A program made the translations under genes and the position numbers. The notes beneath the pieces were generated by a model. That model saw nothing but the letters and a program-made list of their open reading frames with translations. It did not search any database and had not been told where the DNA came from. Of a stretch of DNA of 64,000 nt, positions 7,450 to 14,727 are shown in pieces. The DNA comes from Pseudonocardia sp. HH130630-07 (GTDB taxonomy: Bacteria; Actinomycetota; Actinomycetes; Mycobacteriales; Pseudonocardiaceae), in contig NZ_CP013854.1 in assembly GCF_001698125.1 (NCBI RefSeq), forward strand, positions 3,038,001-3,102,000. The letters run 5' to 3'. How positions within the stretch are numbered: the first letter of the stretch is position 1; the number at the start of each line of letters is the position of its first letter.

Positions 7450-8483
7450 GCACCCTGCACACCGACCGGCTGCAGATCTGGCCGGCCGAGGACCATCCGC
7501 TCCTGCAGCTCCCGGAACGGATCTCGCCGCACGTCGAGGAACTGGAACGCAGCATCCTCGGGTGGGCCGACGACTTCGCACTGCTCGACGACGACCGGGC
7601 CCGGCGCAAGCTGGAGCGCACCCGGCTCGGTGAGCTGATCGCCCGTTCCTACCCGCGCATCGAACCGGACCGGATCGAGGCGATGGCCGGCTGGTTCGTC
7701 TGGGCGTTCGTCATCGACGACTGCTTCGACGACCGTGTCGAGGACTACGGGGTCACCGCCGGCCGGGTGCTCGACGTCCTCGCCGGCGTCCCGGTCGGGT
7801 CGCCCACCCGGCTGGAGGCCCAGCTCACCCGGATGTGGGAGCTCGCCTCGGCCCGGTGCAGCCGGCACTGGCGCATGCGGTTCTCCCTGCACATGGCCCA
7901 GTTCATGGCCGCGTTCGAGTACGAGGCGGCCAACCGGGGACTCGGCCGGGCGCCGGGCCCGGTGAGCTACACGCAGCTGCGCCGCGCCTCCGGCGGGATC
8001 ACGCCGTCGCTGGACCTGCTGGAACTCGCCGCCGGGCGGGAGGTCCCGGTGCTGATCCACGAGTCCGAGCAGCTGCGCGCGATGTTCGACCGGGCGGCCG
8101 ACGTCGTCGTCTGGGTCAACGACGTCGTGTCGCTGGAGAAGGAGCTCGCCGCCGGGGAGACGAGCAACGGCGTGCTCGTCCTCGCCGCGGAGCGCGATCT
8201 CGGGCTGCAGGACGCGGTGACCGCCGTCTACGACCTCGTCGCCGCCCAGATCGAGGAGTTCCACCACACCCGGGCCGACCTCACCCGGCTTCTCGAGCAG
8301 TGGGCCGGCCTGACCGCGGACGACGTCGCCGCGGTCGAGCTGTTCGTCGACGGCATGCGGTCCTGGATGCGTGGCAACCTCGAGTGGTCGCGCACCTGCT
8401 CGCGCTACCGGGTCGCCGACGGGGTGCGCCTGAGCACCGACACCGGCCTGGTGACCGCGCCCGGCGCGCCGGGACCGCGATGA
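7446..8483 (+). CDS. Class I terpene synthase (cyclase)
   Basis: A 345-residue bacterial terpene cyclase. The Asp-rich motif is DDCFD (91-95), the pyrophosphate sensor Arg lies near R180 (LRRASGG), and the NSE triad is N225-D226 ... S229 ... K232-E233 in NDVVSLEKE. An Arg-Tyr pair occurs near the C terminus (CSRYRV). The enzyme ionises a prenyl diphosphate with Mg2+ and cyclises it in the cytosol. It overlaps the P450 on one side and the prenyl synthase on the other, both by ATGA. The product cannot be read from sequence; C15 or C20 substrate is the likely range given its partner. Confidence 0.92.
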   Translation: MSTLHTDRLQIWPAEDHPLLQLPERISPHVEELERSILGWADDFALLDDDRARRKLERTRLGELIARSYPRIEPDRIEAMAGWFVWAFVIDDCFDDRVEDYGVTAGRVLDVLAGVPVGSPTRLEAQLTRMWELASARCSRHWRMRFSLHMAQFMAAFEYEAANRGLGRAPGPVSYTQLRRASGGITPSLDLLELAAGREVPVLIHESEQLRAMFDRAADVVVWVNDVVSLEKELAAGETSNGVLVLAAERDLGLQDAVTAVYDLVAAQIEEFHHTRADLTRLLEQWAGLTADDVAAVELFVDGMRSWMRGNLEWSRTCSRYRVADGVRLSTDTGLVTAPGAPGPR

Positions 8484-9514
8484 CCGCGACGGCCCGGCCG
8501 ACCGGCCTGGACGCACCCGAGCTGGCGGCTGCGCGCACCCGTTCGTTCGAGGCGCTGCGCGACGCCGTGCAGCGGCTCTGTCCCGCGGTGGCCCACGTCG
8601 CCGGTTACCACGCCGGCTGGACCGACGAGCGGGGCCGGCCGCTGGAGCGGTCGTCGGGCAAGGCGCTGCGCCCGGCACTGGCGCTGCTCGCGGCACGCGC
8701 CGCCGGCGCAGGGGAGGAGCACGGCATCGCGGCCGGGGTCGCCGTCGAGCTGGTGCACGACTTCTCGCTGCTGCACGACGACGTCATGGACGGCGACACC
8801 GAGCGTCGCCACCGCCCGGCGGCCTGGACGGTGTTCGGCACCCCGACGGCGATCCTCACCGGCGACGCCCTGCTCGCCGCGGCGGTCGAGGTACTCACCG
8901 AGGCCGAGGGCCCCGGACGCGCCGAGGCGATCCGCCTGCTCCTGGGCACGGTCCGGCGGCTGATCGCCGGGCAGGAGCGCGACGTCGCGTTCGAGACGCG
9001 GCACTCGGTCACCGTCGAGGAGTACCTGGCGATGGCCGCCGGCAAGACCGCCGCGCTGATCACCGCGGCGGTCACGGTCGGACCGCTGCTCGCCGGGGCC
9101 CCGCGGCCGGTCCTCGACGACCTGGAGGGCTACGGGCGCCACCTCGGCCTGGCCTTCCAGATCACCGACGACCTGCTCGGCACCTGGGGCGCCCCGGAGA
9201 TCACCGGCAAGCCGGTCCTCGGCGACATCCGGCGCCGGAAGATGACGTTGCCCGTCGTCGTCGCGATGGCCGGCAGCGGTCCCGATGCGCAGTGGCTGCG
9301 CGAGGTCTACCGGGGCGGGGACGTCCTCAGCGACGAGGAGGCCGCGCGGGTCGCGGACGTCGTCGAGCGCAGCGGCGGGCGCGCGGCGGCCGAGACCCGG
9401 GCCCGGCACCACGTGACCTCGGCGTGCCGCTACGCCGAGCGGCTCGGGCCCGGTGACGGTGCGGTCCGGCACCTGGTGGGTCTGGCGACGGCGGTGGCCG
9501 ACCGGAGCAGCTAG
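8480..9514 (+). CDS. Polyprenyl diphosphate synthase (GGPP/FPP type)
   Basis: A 344-residue trans-prenyltransferase. The first Asp-rich motif is LLHDDVMD (D100-D104) and the second is ITDDLLGTWG (230-236), the degenerate DDLLG form common in actinobacterial GGPP synthases. A Phe sits five residues before the first motif, a size gate usually seen in short-chain (C15-C20) synthases. It condenses isopentenyl diphosphate with an allylic primer and should feed the terpene cyclase encoded just before it. The ATG overlaps the cyclase stop. Together the three genes form a compact precursor, cyclisation and oxidation pathway. Confidence 0.9.
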   Translation: MTATARPTGLDAPELAAARTRSFEALRDAVQRLCPAVAHVAGYHAGWTDERGRPLERSSGKALRPALALLAARAAGAGEEHGIAAGVAVELVHDFSLLHDDVMDGDTERRHRPAAWTVFGTPTAILTGDALLAAAVEVLTEAEGPGRAEAIRLLLGTVRRLIAGQERDVAFETRHSVTVEEYLAMAAGKTAALITAAVTVGPLLAGAPRPVLDDLEGYGRHLGLAFQITDDLLGTWGAPEITGKPVLGDIRRRKMTLPVVVAMAGSGPDAQWLREVYRGGDVLSDEEAARVADVVERSGGRAAAETRARHHVTSACRYAERLGPGDGAVRHLVGLATAVADRSS

Positions 9515-9580
9515 AACGACGCCCGCCCGGGCGGGAGCACGGCTCGATCCCGTTGCGCTGCGGTGGGACGATCGTCGTCG

Positions 9581-10339
9581 ATGCCGTCGCTCGCCCAGAT
9601 GCTGGTGCTGGTCCCCGCCGGGGTGGCGGCCGGCGCGCTCGGTGCCGCGGGCGGGATCACGTCCCTCGTGTCGTACTCGGCGCTCCTCGCCGTGGGCCTG
9701 CCGCCGCTCCCGGCGACGGTGGCGAACCTGGTCGCCTGCGTCGCCACCGGTCCCGGTGCCGCGCTCACCAGCCGGAGCGAGATCCGGTCGGTGGCGGCAC
9801 CGTTGCGGCGTGCGCTGCTGCCCGCCGTCGTCGCCGCGGCGGTGGGCGCCGGTCTGCTCCTGACCACCTCGCCGGGGGTCTTCTCGGTGGTCGTGCCCTA
9901 CCTGGTGGCACTGGCGTCTCTGGTCCTGCTGGTGCAGCCACGGCTGACGGCCGCGGTCGCCCGGCGGGCGGAACGCCCACGGAGGGCGGCCGTCCTGCTG
10001 CTGGTGCTGGTCTCGCTGTACGCCGGGTACTTCGGCGCCGGGTCCGGGATCATGCTCCTCGCGCTGCTGCTCGTGGTCGTCGACGAGCGGCTGCCGGTGG
10101 CGAACGCCATGAAGAACGTCCTCGTCGCTGTGACGGCCCTGGTGTCGGCGCTGGTCTTCGCCGTCGCGACGCCGATCGAGTGGGCGGCCGTCGTCCCGCT
10201 CGCGATCGGCCTGTTCGCCGGGAGCACGGCCGGGCCGGTGATCACCCGGTTCGTGCCGCCGGTCGCGGTGCGGTGGGGGGTCGCGGTGCTCGGGCTGGTG
10301 CTGGCGGTCGATCTCTGGCTGGACGGGGCGTCGGCCTGA
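9581..10339 (+). CDS. TauE/SafE family sulfite/anion exporter
   Basis: A 252-residue polytopic membrane protein with about seven to eight hydrophobic segments and the two repeated motifs of the DUF81/TauE family: GALGAAGGITSLVSYSALL in the first half and AGYFGAGSGIMLLAL in the second. The family moves sulfite, sulfoacetate or related organic anions. I prefer the ATG at 9581, which has GGTGGGA upstream, over the GTG at 9563. It lies 66 bases after the terpenoid operon in the same direction, but no functional link is evident. Confidence 0.82.
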   Translation: MPSLAQMLVLVPAGVAAGALGAAGGITSLVSYSALLAVGLPPLPATVANLVACVATGPGAALTSRSEIRSVAAPLRRALLPAVVAAAVGAGLLLTTSPGVFSVVVPYLVALASLVLLVQPRLTAAVARRAERPRRAAVLLLVLVSLYAGYFGAGSGIMLLALLLVVVDERLPVANAMKNVLVAVTALVSALVFAVATPIEWAAVVPLAIGLFAGSTAGPVITRFVPPVAVRWGVAVLGLVLAVDLWLDGASA

Positions 10340-10365
10340 GGGGGACGGTCACCGGCTCGGCTCGG

Positions 10366-10755
10366 TCAGGACCAGTCACGACGCTGCCACCACGGACGCC
10401 CGGGGGGCGCGGCCGGAAGTGGTACCGAGCCGGTGAGCAGTCGCTCGTTCATCGTCCGCACCCGGCGGCGCAGCGGAGCGGCCGAGCGCTCGTCGAGCGC
10501 CGCGACGGCCGATTCGAGCACGTCCCAGGCCCGCTCGGCCCCGTCCTCCTCGAACGGGTCCCGCGCTCCGCGGTGCTGTTCCGGCGGGATCCGCGTGTAG
10601 TGGTCCCAGAAGCGGAGCGCCCACCCGACCTCGGCGGCGCACGGACCGGGATCGTCGAGGAGATCGAGGGCGTGGCAGGTGGTGCGAGGGAGCCCCTGGA
10701 TGGACGCGGGCGGGCGGTAGAAGCGGCGGCCACGGGGTGGATGCCTACGCCCCAT
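10366..10755 (-). CDS. Hypothetical protein, 129 aa
   Basis: An Arg- and Trp-rich soluble protein with no family I recognise. The sequence contains a plausible helical core (ALDLLDDPGP ... GWALRFWDHYTRIPPEQ ... AWDVLESAVAALDERS). The ATG at 10755 follows GGGAAGGACG, which supports the start. It is convergent with the transporter gene. Function unknown. Confidence 0.6.
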   Translation of the reverse strand: MGRRHPPRGRRFYRPPASIQGLPRTTCHALDLLDDPGPCAAEVGWALRFWDHYTRIPPEQHRGARDPFEEDGAERAWDVLESAVAALDERSAAPLRRRVRTMNERLLTGSVPLPAAPPGRPWWQRRDWS

Positions 10756-10833
10756 CGTCCTTCCCACTGCGTGTCATGACGCCGAGTGTGTGCCGCCGCG
10801 GGGGATAGCGCCACCGACCCACCCGGCTGCCGG

Positions 10834-11337
10834 TCAGAACGATCGGAGAGCGTCCCCATCGAGGCGCATGACCTCGATCTCGTCGAGACCTCGAGCCTGT
10901 AGCCGACGGTAGAAGCGGATCGCGTCGACGTTCGTCCGCAGCACCCACCACTCCACACGGCCGCAGCCGCGGGCGTTCGCGATGTCGGTCAGATACTTGA
11001 GCAGGATCCGACCGACGCCCCGGCCCCGCCAGATGCGATCGACGTAGAGATCGTCGAGGTGGATGCCCTGTCGGCCCAGGACCGTGCTGTAGGTGGGGTA
11101 GAAGAGGGCGAAACCGACCGGGCGCTCGCGGACGGCCGCGATGACGGCCTCGGCGACCGGATGGGCCCCGAAGAGCGCGTCGGTCAGGCTGGAGGGGCTC
11201 GCCGTCACGTCGCCGGGGAACGCTTCGTCCTCGGCCAGGGCGACGACGAAGCGGTGCAGGGCGTGGATGTCTCCCGGGACCGCCGGGCGAACGACCAGAT
11301 CGGACACGACCGTCCGGTCGTGCGGTGGCCGTGTCAT
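10834..11337 (-). CDS. GNAT N-acetyltransferase
   Basis: A 167-residue acetyltransferase of the Gcn5 family. It begins with LVVRPAVPGDIHALHRFVVA and has the acetyl-CoA pyrophosphate loop DLYVDRIWRGRGVGRILLKYL (around residues 95-115), then RVEWWVLRTNVDAIRFYRRL. This resembles the spermidine/diamine acetyltransferase branch, where FYPTYST and DLYV are common. The substrate is unproven. The ATG at 11337 overlaps a possible tiny upstream frame (ATGA). It is the last gene of a leftward set. Confidence 0.88.
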   Translation of the reverse strand: MTRPPHDRTVVSDLVVRPAVPGDIHALHRFVVALAEDEAFPGDVTASPSSLTDALFGAHPVAEAVIAAVRERPVGFALFYPTYSTVLGRQGIHLDDLYVDRIWRGRGVGRILLKYLTDIANARGCGRVEWWVLRTNVDAIRFYRRLQARGLDEIEVMRLDGDALRSF

Positions 11338-11453
11338 CGGCTCTCGACCGCGAGGGGTCCGATGAGCACGATGCAGGCCGCGGCGGTACGTCCGGCCCCG
11401 GTCCCCGGTGCGTCGGCCACGACGAGCGTGGTCGACGGTAAGGCGATGGTCAT
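11334..11453 (-). CDS. Possible small protein, 39 aa
   Basis: A short frame starting MTIALPSTTLVVADAPG whose stop overlaps the start of the acetyltransferase, and whose start overlaps the stop of a frame upstream (11450). Codon third positions are GC-rich as in real genes here. No homology is recognised; it may be a fragment of a decayed gene rather than a peptide. Confidence 0.3.
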   Translation of the reverse strand: MTIALPSTTLVVADAPGTGAGRTAAACIVLIGPLAVESR

Positions 11454-11793
11454 CGGTCCTCCATGGTCGGTCCACCGTGATCGGTCGGACGGTCGAGTCC
11501 TCGCCGGAGAACGAGCGTCCACAGGACGACACGCTCCCGGTTTGCGGTGTCCCCGGAGCGGGTCGCCCGAGCGGTGCGCCGTCGTCCCGGGCACACTCCG
11601 CCGGCTGCGCACCGCGAGCCCGGCCCGGTGGACGAGCCACGGCAGCGAGCCGCAGCGCGGTGTCGGCGGACAGGTCGTTCCCGGCGACGAGGATGCGTTG
11701 CGGAGGACGCCGCCCGTCGGCGGTCAGCCATCGTGCGGTGACCGGGCAGCCGTGCTCGGTCCAGGAGACGGTGCGGTGCGGGGTGTCGGACAT
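11450..11793 (-). pseudogene. Possible frameshifted gene
   Basis: An ATG at 11793 opens a frame with good codon bias (MSDTPHRTVSWTEHG ... PQRILVAGNDLSADTALRLAA). About 55 residues in, the coding character moves to another frame that ends at 11450 (VVLWTLVLRRGLDRP). The ATGA overlap with the next small frame suggests this was one gene now broken by an indel. There is no recognisable family; the RILVAGNDLSADTALRLAA stretch is vaguely like a universal-stress fold but that is speculation. Confidence 0.3.
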
Positions 11794-11906
11794 CGTGGTT
11801 CCCGATCCGTCGGGAACTGTCTCCGGGAGTGCCGTCATTACGACGACGCGCGCCACACCACCGCTCCGGCGATCACCACGCGGGGACCGTAGCGCGAACC
11901 CGTCGA

Positions 11907-12458
11907 TCACGCCCCCGGATTCGGTCCGGAGCGCCGCGGGCCGAGCGGTAGTTCGGCGACACCGCGCCACCCGCCCGGCGCGTCCGACCCCTGGAACAGG
12001 TGGGCCGCGGTCACGGCGGCCCGGATCGGCAACCGGCGTGCGACCTCGGCGGCCGCGCTGCGGAGCCGGGCCCGTTCGCCGTGCGCACCGATCGTGAGGT
12101 GCGGGACCGAGGAGCCGAACGCGCCGCCGTAGGGCGGGTACTGCGGGAACGCGGCGACGACCGCGCCGAGCAGCGCGCGGAAACCGCCGTCCGGCCGCGG
12201 GGCGAGCCACACGACGTCGTCGCCGAACCACCGGACCTCGTCGAACGTCACCTCGAAGCGGGGGACCGAGGCGACGGCGGCACGCAGCCGGTCGAGGTCC
12301 GCCGGGCCCAGGTCGGAGGGCGCGCCGAACGGGTAGACGACGGTGACGTGCGCCGGAACGCCCCAGACCGCGGTCCGGTCCAGCTCGGTGCGCAGTGGAC
12401 GGACGACGGCGTCCGCTTCGGGCACCGGCACGATGACCGCGCTCTGCTCGGAGATCAC
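11907..12458 (-). CDS. 2H phosphoesterase (2'-5' RNA ligase-like)
   Basis: A 183-residue protein with the two HxT motifs that define the 2H phosphoesterase fold: AHVTVVYPF near residue 40 and PHLTIG near residue 130. Such enzymes hydrolyse or ligate 2',5' or cyclic phosphates in nucleotides; the natural substrate is unknown. The GTG at 12458 overlaps the stop of the glyoxalase-like gene (GTGA), which settles the start and shows translational coupling. Confidence 0.85.
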   Translation of the reverse strand: MISEQSAVIVPVPEADAVVRPLRTELDRTAVWGVPAHVTVVYPFGAPSDLGPADLDRLRAAVASVPRFEVTFDEVRWFGDDVVWLAPRPDGGFRALLGAVVAAFPQYPPYGGAFGSSVPHLTIGAHGERARLRSAAAEVARRLPIRAAVTAAHLFQGSDAPGGWRGVAELPLGPRRSGPNPGA

Positions 12459-12811
12459 TGCCCGGCCGGTTCCAGCAGGCAGAACTCGTTGCCCTCCGGG
12501 TCGCGGAGGACCGACCAGCCGGGGGCGTCGCCCTGCCCGATGTCCACCCGGCGCGCACCGCGTCGTTCCAGCCACGCGAGCGTCGCGGCCGGGTCCGGCG
12601 TCAGCAGGTCGAGGTGGAGCCGGTTCTTGCCGCGCTTGTCCGCTGCGCCCGGGACGAAGAACAGGCTCGGGCCCGCGCCCCCCGGCGGACGGACCTCGAC
12701 GCCGTGCGGATTCGGTTCGCACAGCTCACCGCCGAGGGTCTCGGCCCACCAGCGGGCGCAGGCCGCCGGATCGTGTGCGTCGATCGTCAGTGCCGCCCAG
12801 CTGATTCCCAT
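12455..12811 (-). CDS. VOC / glyoxalase-like protein
   Basis: A 118-residue vicinal-oxygen-chelate protein with the two beta-alpha-beta modules typical of Glyoxalase_6: WAALTIDAHDPAACARWWAE at the start and LHLDLLTPDP ... LRDPEGNEFCLLEP at the end. Possible metal ligands are the His in LHLD and the Glu of NEFCL; the first-module position (TIDAHD) is less typical, so it may bind metal weakly. Small actinobacterial relatives are usually uncharacterised. It overlaps the phosphoesterase gene. Confidence 0.85.
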   Translation of the reverse strand: MGISWAALTIDAHDPAACARWWAETLGGELCEPNPHGVEVRPPGGAGPSLFFVPGAADKRGKNRLHLDLLTPDPAATLAWLERRGARRVDIGQGDAPGWSVLRDPEGNEFCLLEPAGQ

Positions 12812-12820
12812 CCCGGCACG

Positions 12821-13294
12821 CTACGGCGCGAGGACCGTCCGGTAGTGCTCGGTGAGCGCCTCGTCGGGGCCGCGGTGCACCGGGACCGGACCTCCGCCCA
12901 GGACGGCGGTGAGCGCACCGAAGCAGCGGTCCCACCCGGCGGCGGTGTTGGCCGTCCACCCCGGGTCGGCGACCGGATTGGCCAGGTGCAGCGTGCAGCC
13001 GTCGCCGTCCGGGGTGAGCGTCCAGCGCAGGTGTTCACCGGACCAGAGGAAGGCCAGCACCCGGGGCGGGTCCAGCTCGGTGATCTCCGCGGTGTCGACG
13101 TCGTCGGGACCGAACCGGAAGGTGATCAGCCCCCCGACGCGGACGTCCGCCTCGACCTCGCACGGGAACCACCGGCTCAACCGGTCCGGCTCGGTCAGGG
13201 CGGCCCAGACCCGGTCGACGGAGTGCGGATACCGGCGGGTGACGTGCAGGACGGTCCCGGCGGGACCGCGTTCGACTCGGACGTCGGTGCTCAT
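12821..13294 (-). CDS. SRPBCC / AHSA1-domain protein
   Basis: A 157-residue START-like protein (RYPHSVDRVWAALTEPDRLSRWF ... RTVLAP), the activator-of-Hsp90/polyketide-cyclase fold that forms a hydrophobic ligand pocket. It is encoded directly after an ArsR regulator, with the ATG overlapping the regulator stop (ATGA). ArsR plus AHSA1 is a frequent actinobacterial pair, and the ligand is generally unknown. Coupling implies the regulator controls this gene as well as itself. Confidence 0.88.
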   Translation of the reverse strand: MSTDVRVERGPAGTVLHVTRRYPHSVDRVWAALTEPDRLSRWFPCEVEADVRVGGLITFRFGPDDVDTAEITELDPPRVLAFLWSGEHLRWTLTPDGDGCTLHLANPVADPGWTANTAAGWDRCFGALTAVLGGGPVPVHRGPDEALTEHYRTVLAP

Positions 13295-13620
13295 GGGGTG
13301 TCCTCTCCGCGGGGGTGGGTGGCGTCCAGGTGTGCGCCGAGATCGTCGAACCGGTCGGTCCAGTACGCCCGGTGCGGCGCGAGCCACGCCTCGGCTTCCG
13401 CCAGTCCGCCGGGGCGCAGCAGGTAGCGGCGTTGCTGTGACTCCGTCACCACCTCGACCAGCTCCATGTCGCGCAGCACCCGCAGATGCTTCGAGACGGC
13501 GGGCTGGCTGATCTCCAGGGCGTCGACGAGCGCCCCGACGACGCATCCGTCACGTCGCCGGAGCTCGTCGAGGATGGCCCGCCGGGTGGGATCGGCGAGC
13601 ACGTCGAAGACATCGCGCAC
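13291..13620 (-). CDS. ArsR family transcriptional regulator
   Basis: A 109-residue winged-helix regulator: VFDVLADPTRRAILDELRRRDG, recognition helix ISQPAVSKHLRVLRD, then the wing VTESQQRRYLL. No metal-binding Cys pair is present, so it probably senses an organic ligand or protein partner. The GTG at 13620 is chosen because the longer frame would start at a TTG that lies inside the operator-like palindrome. It heads the operon with the SRPBCC gene. Confidence 0.85.
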   Translation of the reverse strand: MRDVFDVLADPTRRAILDELRRRDGCVVGALVDALEISQPAVSKHLRVLRDMELVEVVTESQQRRYLLRPGGLAEAEAWLAPHRAYWTDRFDDLGAHLDATHPRGEDTP

Positions 13621-13645
13621 CGGACGAACATGCCGTGAACAGTAT

Positions 13646-13661
13646 ATGCCTGTCAAGGCAT
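13646..13661. promoter_or_regulatory. Operator-like palindrome before arsR
   Basis: ATGCCT and AGGCAT flank a four-base spacer, 26 bases upstream of the ArsR start. On the minus strand it overlaps TATACT, a good -10 candidate, so ArsR binding here would block its own promoter. This is inferred from symmetry and position. Confidence 0.5.
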
Positions 13662-14295
13662 GTCATCCGCTGGCCGGAGTCGGGCGGGGGTAGGGCAGGG
13701 GCGAGATCGGATCGGGATGGGACCGGAGTGGGGACGGACCGCCGGGCCCGGTGAGCGAGCCGGGCGCTCCGGCGGCCGGATCGCTGACCTGGTCAGCGAT
13801 CCGGGAGGACGCACACCGTCCTGCTCGGCGGCCGGCTCGTCGTGGGGCGGCGGGGGCGGTGGGGCCGTCGGGTGTCCCACGTACGCGTGAGCGGCCCGCG
13901 CTGGGCGACGTACCCCGGTCGGGTCCCGACGGCACCGGACGGCTCCGTTTCGTGTCGTACGCGGAGACTCCGGGGTGTGTGAGGGTGATGCCAACCCGAT
14001 CAGGTCGGAAGACGGTCTCACCGAGCGTGTCCGGGGCGAAGGTTGCGCGTCCGTTCGGGTCCACTGTGGTGACCGACGGTCGTGGTCCGCGGCCGGGAGG
14101 GGTCGTTGCATTCGCGGCCGGAATGCCGGAAGAGAGCAGTATCCTCGCATTAAGTAATGTTGCTGGTCCAATGGTGGTAGAAAGTTCGCTGAATCGGGGA
14201 TCGGGGCGATAGCGTTCTGTGCATCGGCGGGGCTCCCGAACCCACGCCGAACACGCCGGTCCAGAACGGACCCGTACACAACGGAGAGAAATACT
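13662..14295. other. 634-base intergenic region with perfect palindrome
   Basis: No convincing gene. GGATCGCTGACC at 13778-13789 and GGTCAGCGATCC at 13791-13802 form a perfect 12-bp inverted repeat with a one-base centre, too tight for an efficient terminator loop but suited to a protein site or cruciform. A locally AT-richer stretch near 14140-14180 (GCATTAAGTAATG) may contain the promoter of the secreted-protein gene. Confidence 0.45.
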
Positions 14296-14658
14296 GTGCT
14301 GAAGAAGGCTGGAATCGTCACCGCCGGTGTCACCGCCGGACTGCTCGCCATCTCGCCGCTGGCGTTCGCCGGTGACGCCGGGGGGGACGGCCACAAGCAC
14401 GGCGACAAGAAGGTCGTCAACGCCGACCAGATCAACAACATCGACGAGTCGCGTGACTCGGCGCAGTCCGGCCTGGTGAACATCGGCGACGTGAACGCGC
14501 TGAACAACGCCAACGTGCTGTCCTGCTCGCTGAACGGCGCCGACGTCGCCGCCAGCGTCCTGGGCATCCTCGGCGGCCAGGCCGTCAACGGTGAGGACGC
14601 CCCGAGCTCCTCGGAGTGCTCGCCGGGCAAGACCGAGCAGGTCAACGTCCAGGACTGA
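14296..14658 (+). CDS. Small secreted protein, rodlin/chaplin-like
   Basis: A 120-residue exported protein. The signal peptide covers residues 1 to about 25 (MLKKAGIVTAGVTAGLLAIS, cleavage after AFA). The mature part starts acidic and His/Lys-rich, then has an Asn/Val-rich segment QSGLVNIGDVNALNNANVLS, and two cysteines (C77 and C108 approximately) that could form a disulfide. The Asn-Val repeats recall surface-active actinomycete proteins such as rodlins, but identity is not secure. GTG start behind GGAGAG. It has its own strong terminator, which suggests a highly expressed single gene. Confidence 0.7.
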   Translation: MLKKAGIVTAGVTAGLLAISPLAFAGDAGGDGHKHGDKKVVNADQINNIDESRDSAQSGLVNIGDVNALNNANVLSCSLNGADVAASVLGILGGQAVNGEDAPSSSECSPGKTEQVNVQD

Positions 14659-14673
14659 CCTCGCTCCACCCGT

Positions 14674-14717
14674 CGGCCGACCGATTCCGGGACTGTCTTC
14701 CCGGAATCGGTCGGCCG
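14674..14717 (+). terminator. Strong terminator after the secreted-protein gene
   Basis: A perfect 19-bp stem: CGGCCGACCGATTCCGGGA at 14674-14692 pairs with its complement at 14699-14717, with a six-base loop and TTT after it. It may also protect the leftward gene on the other side. Confidence 0.9.
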
Positions 14718-14727
14718 TTTCGGTGTG

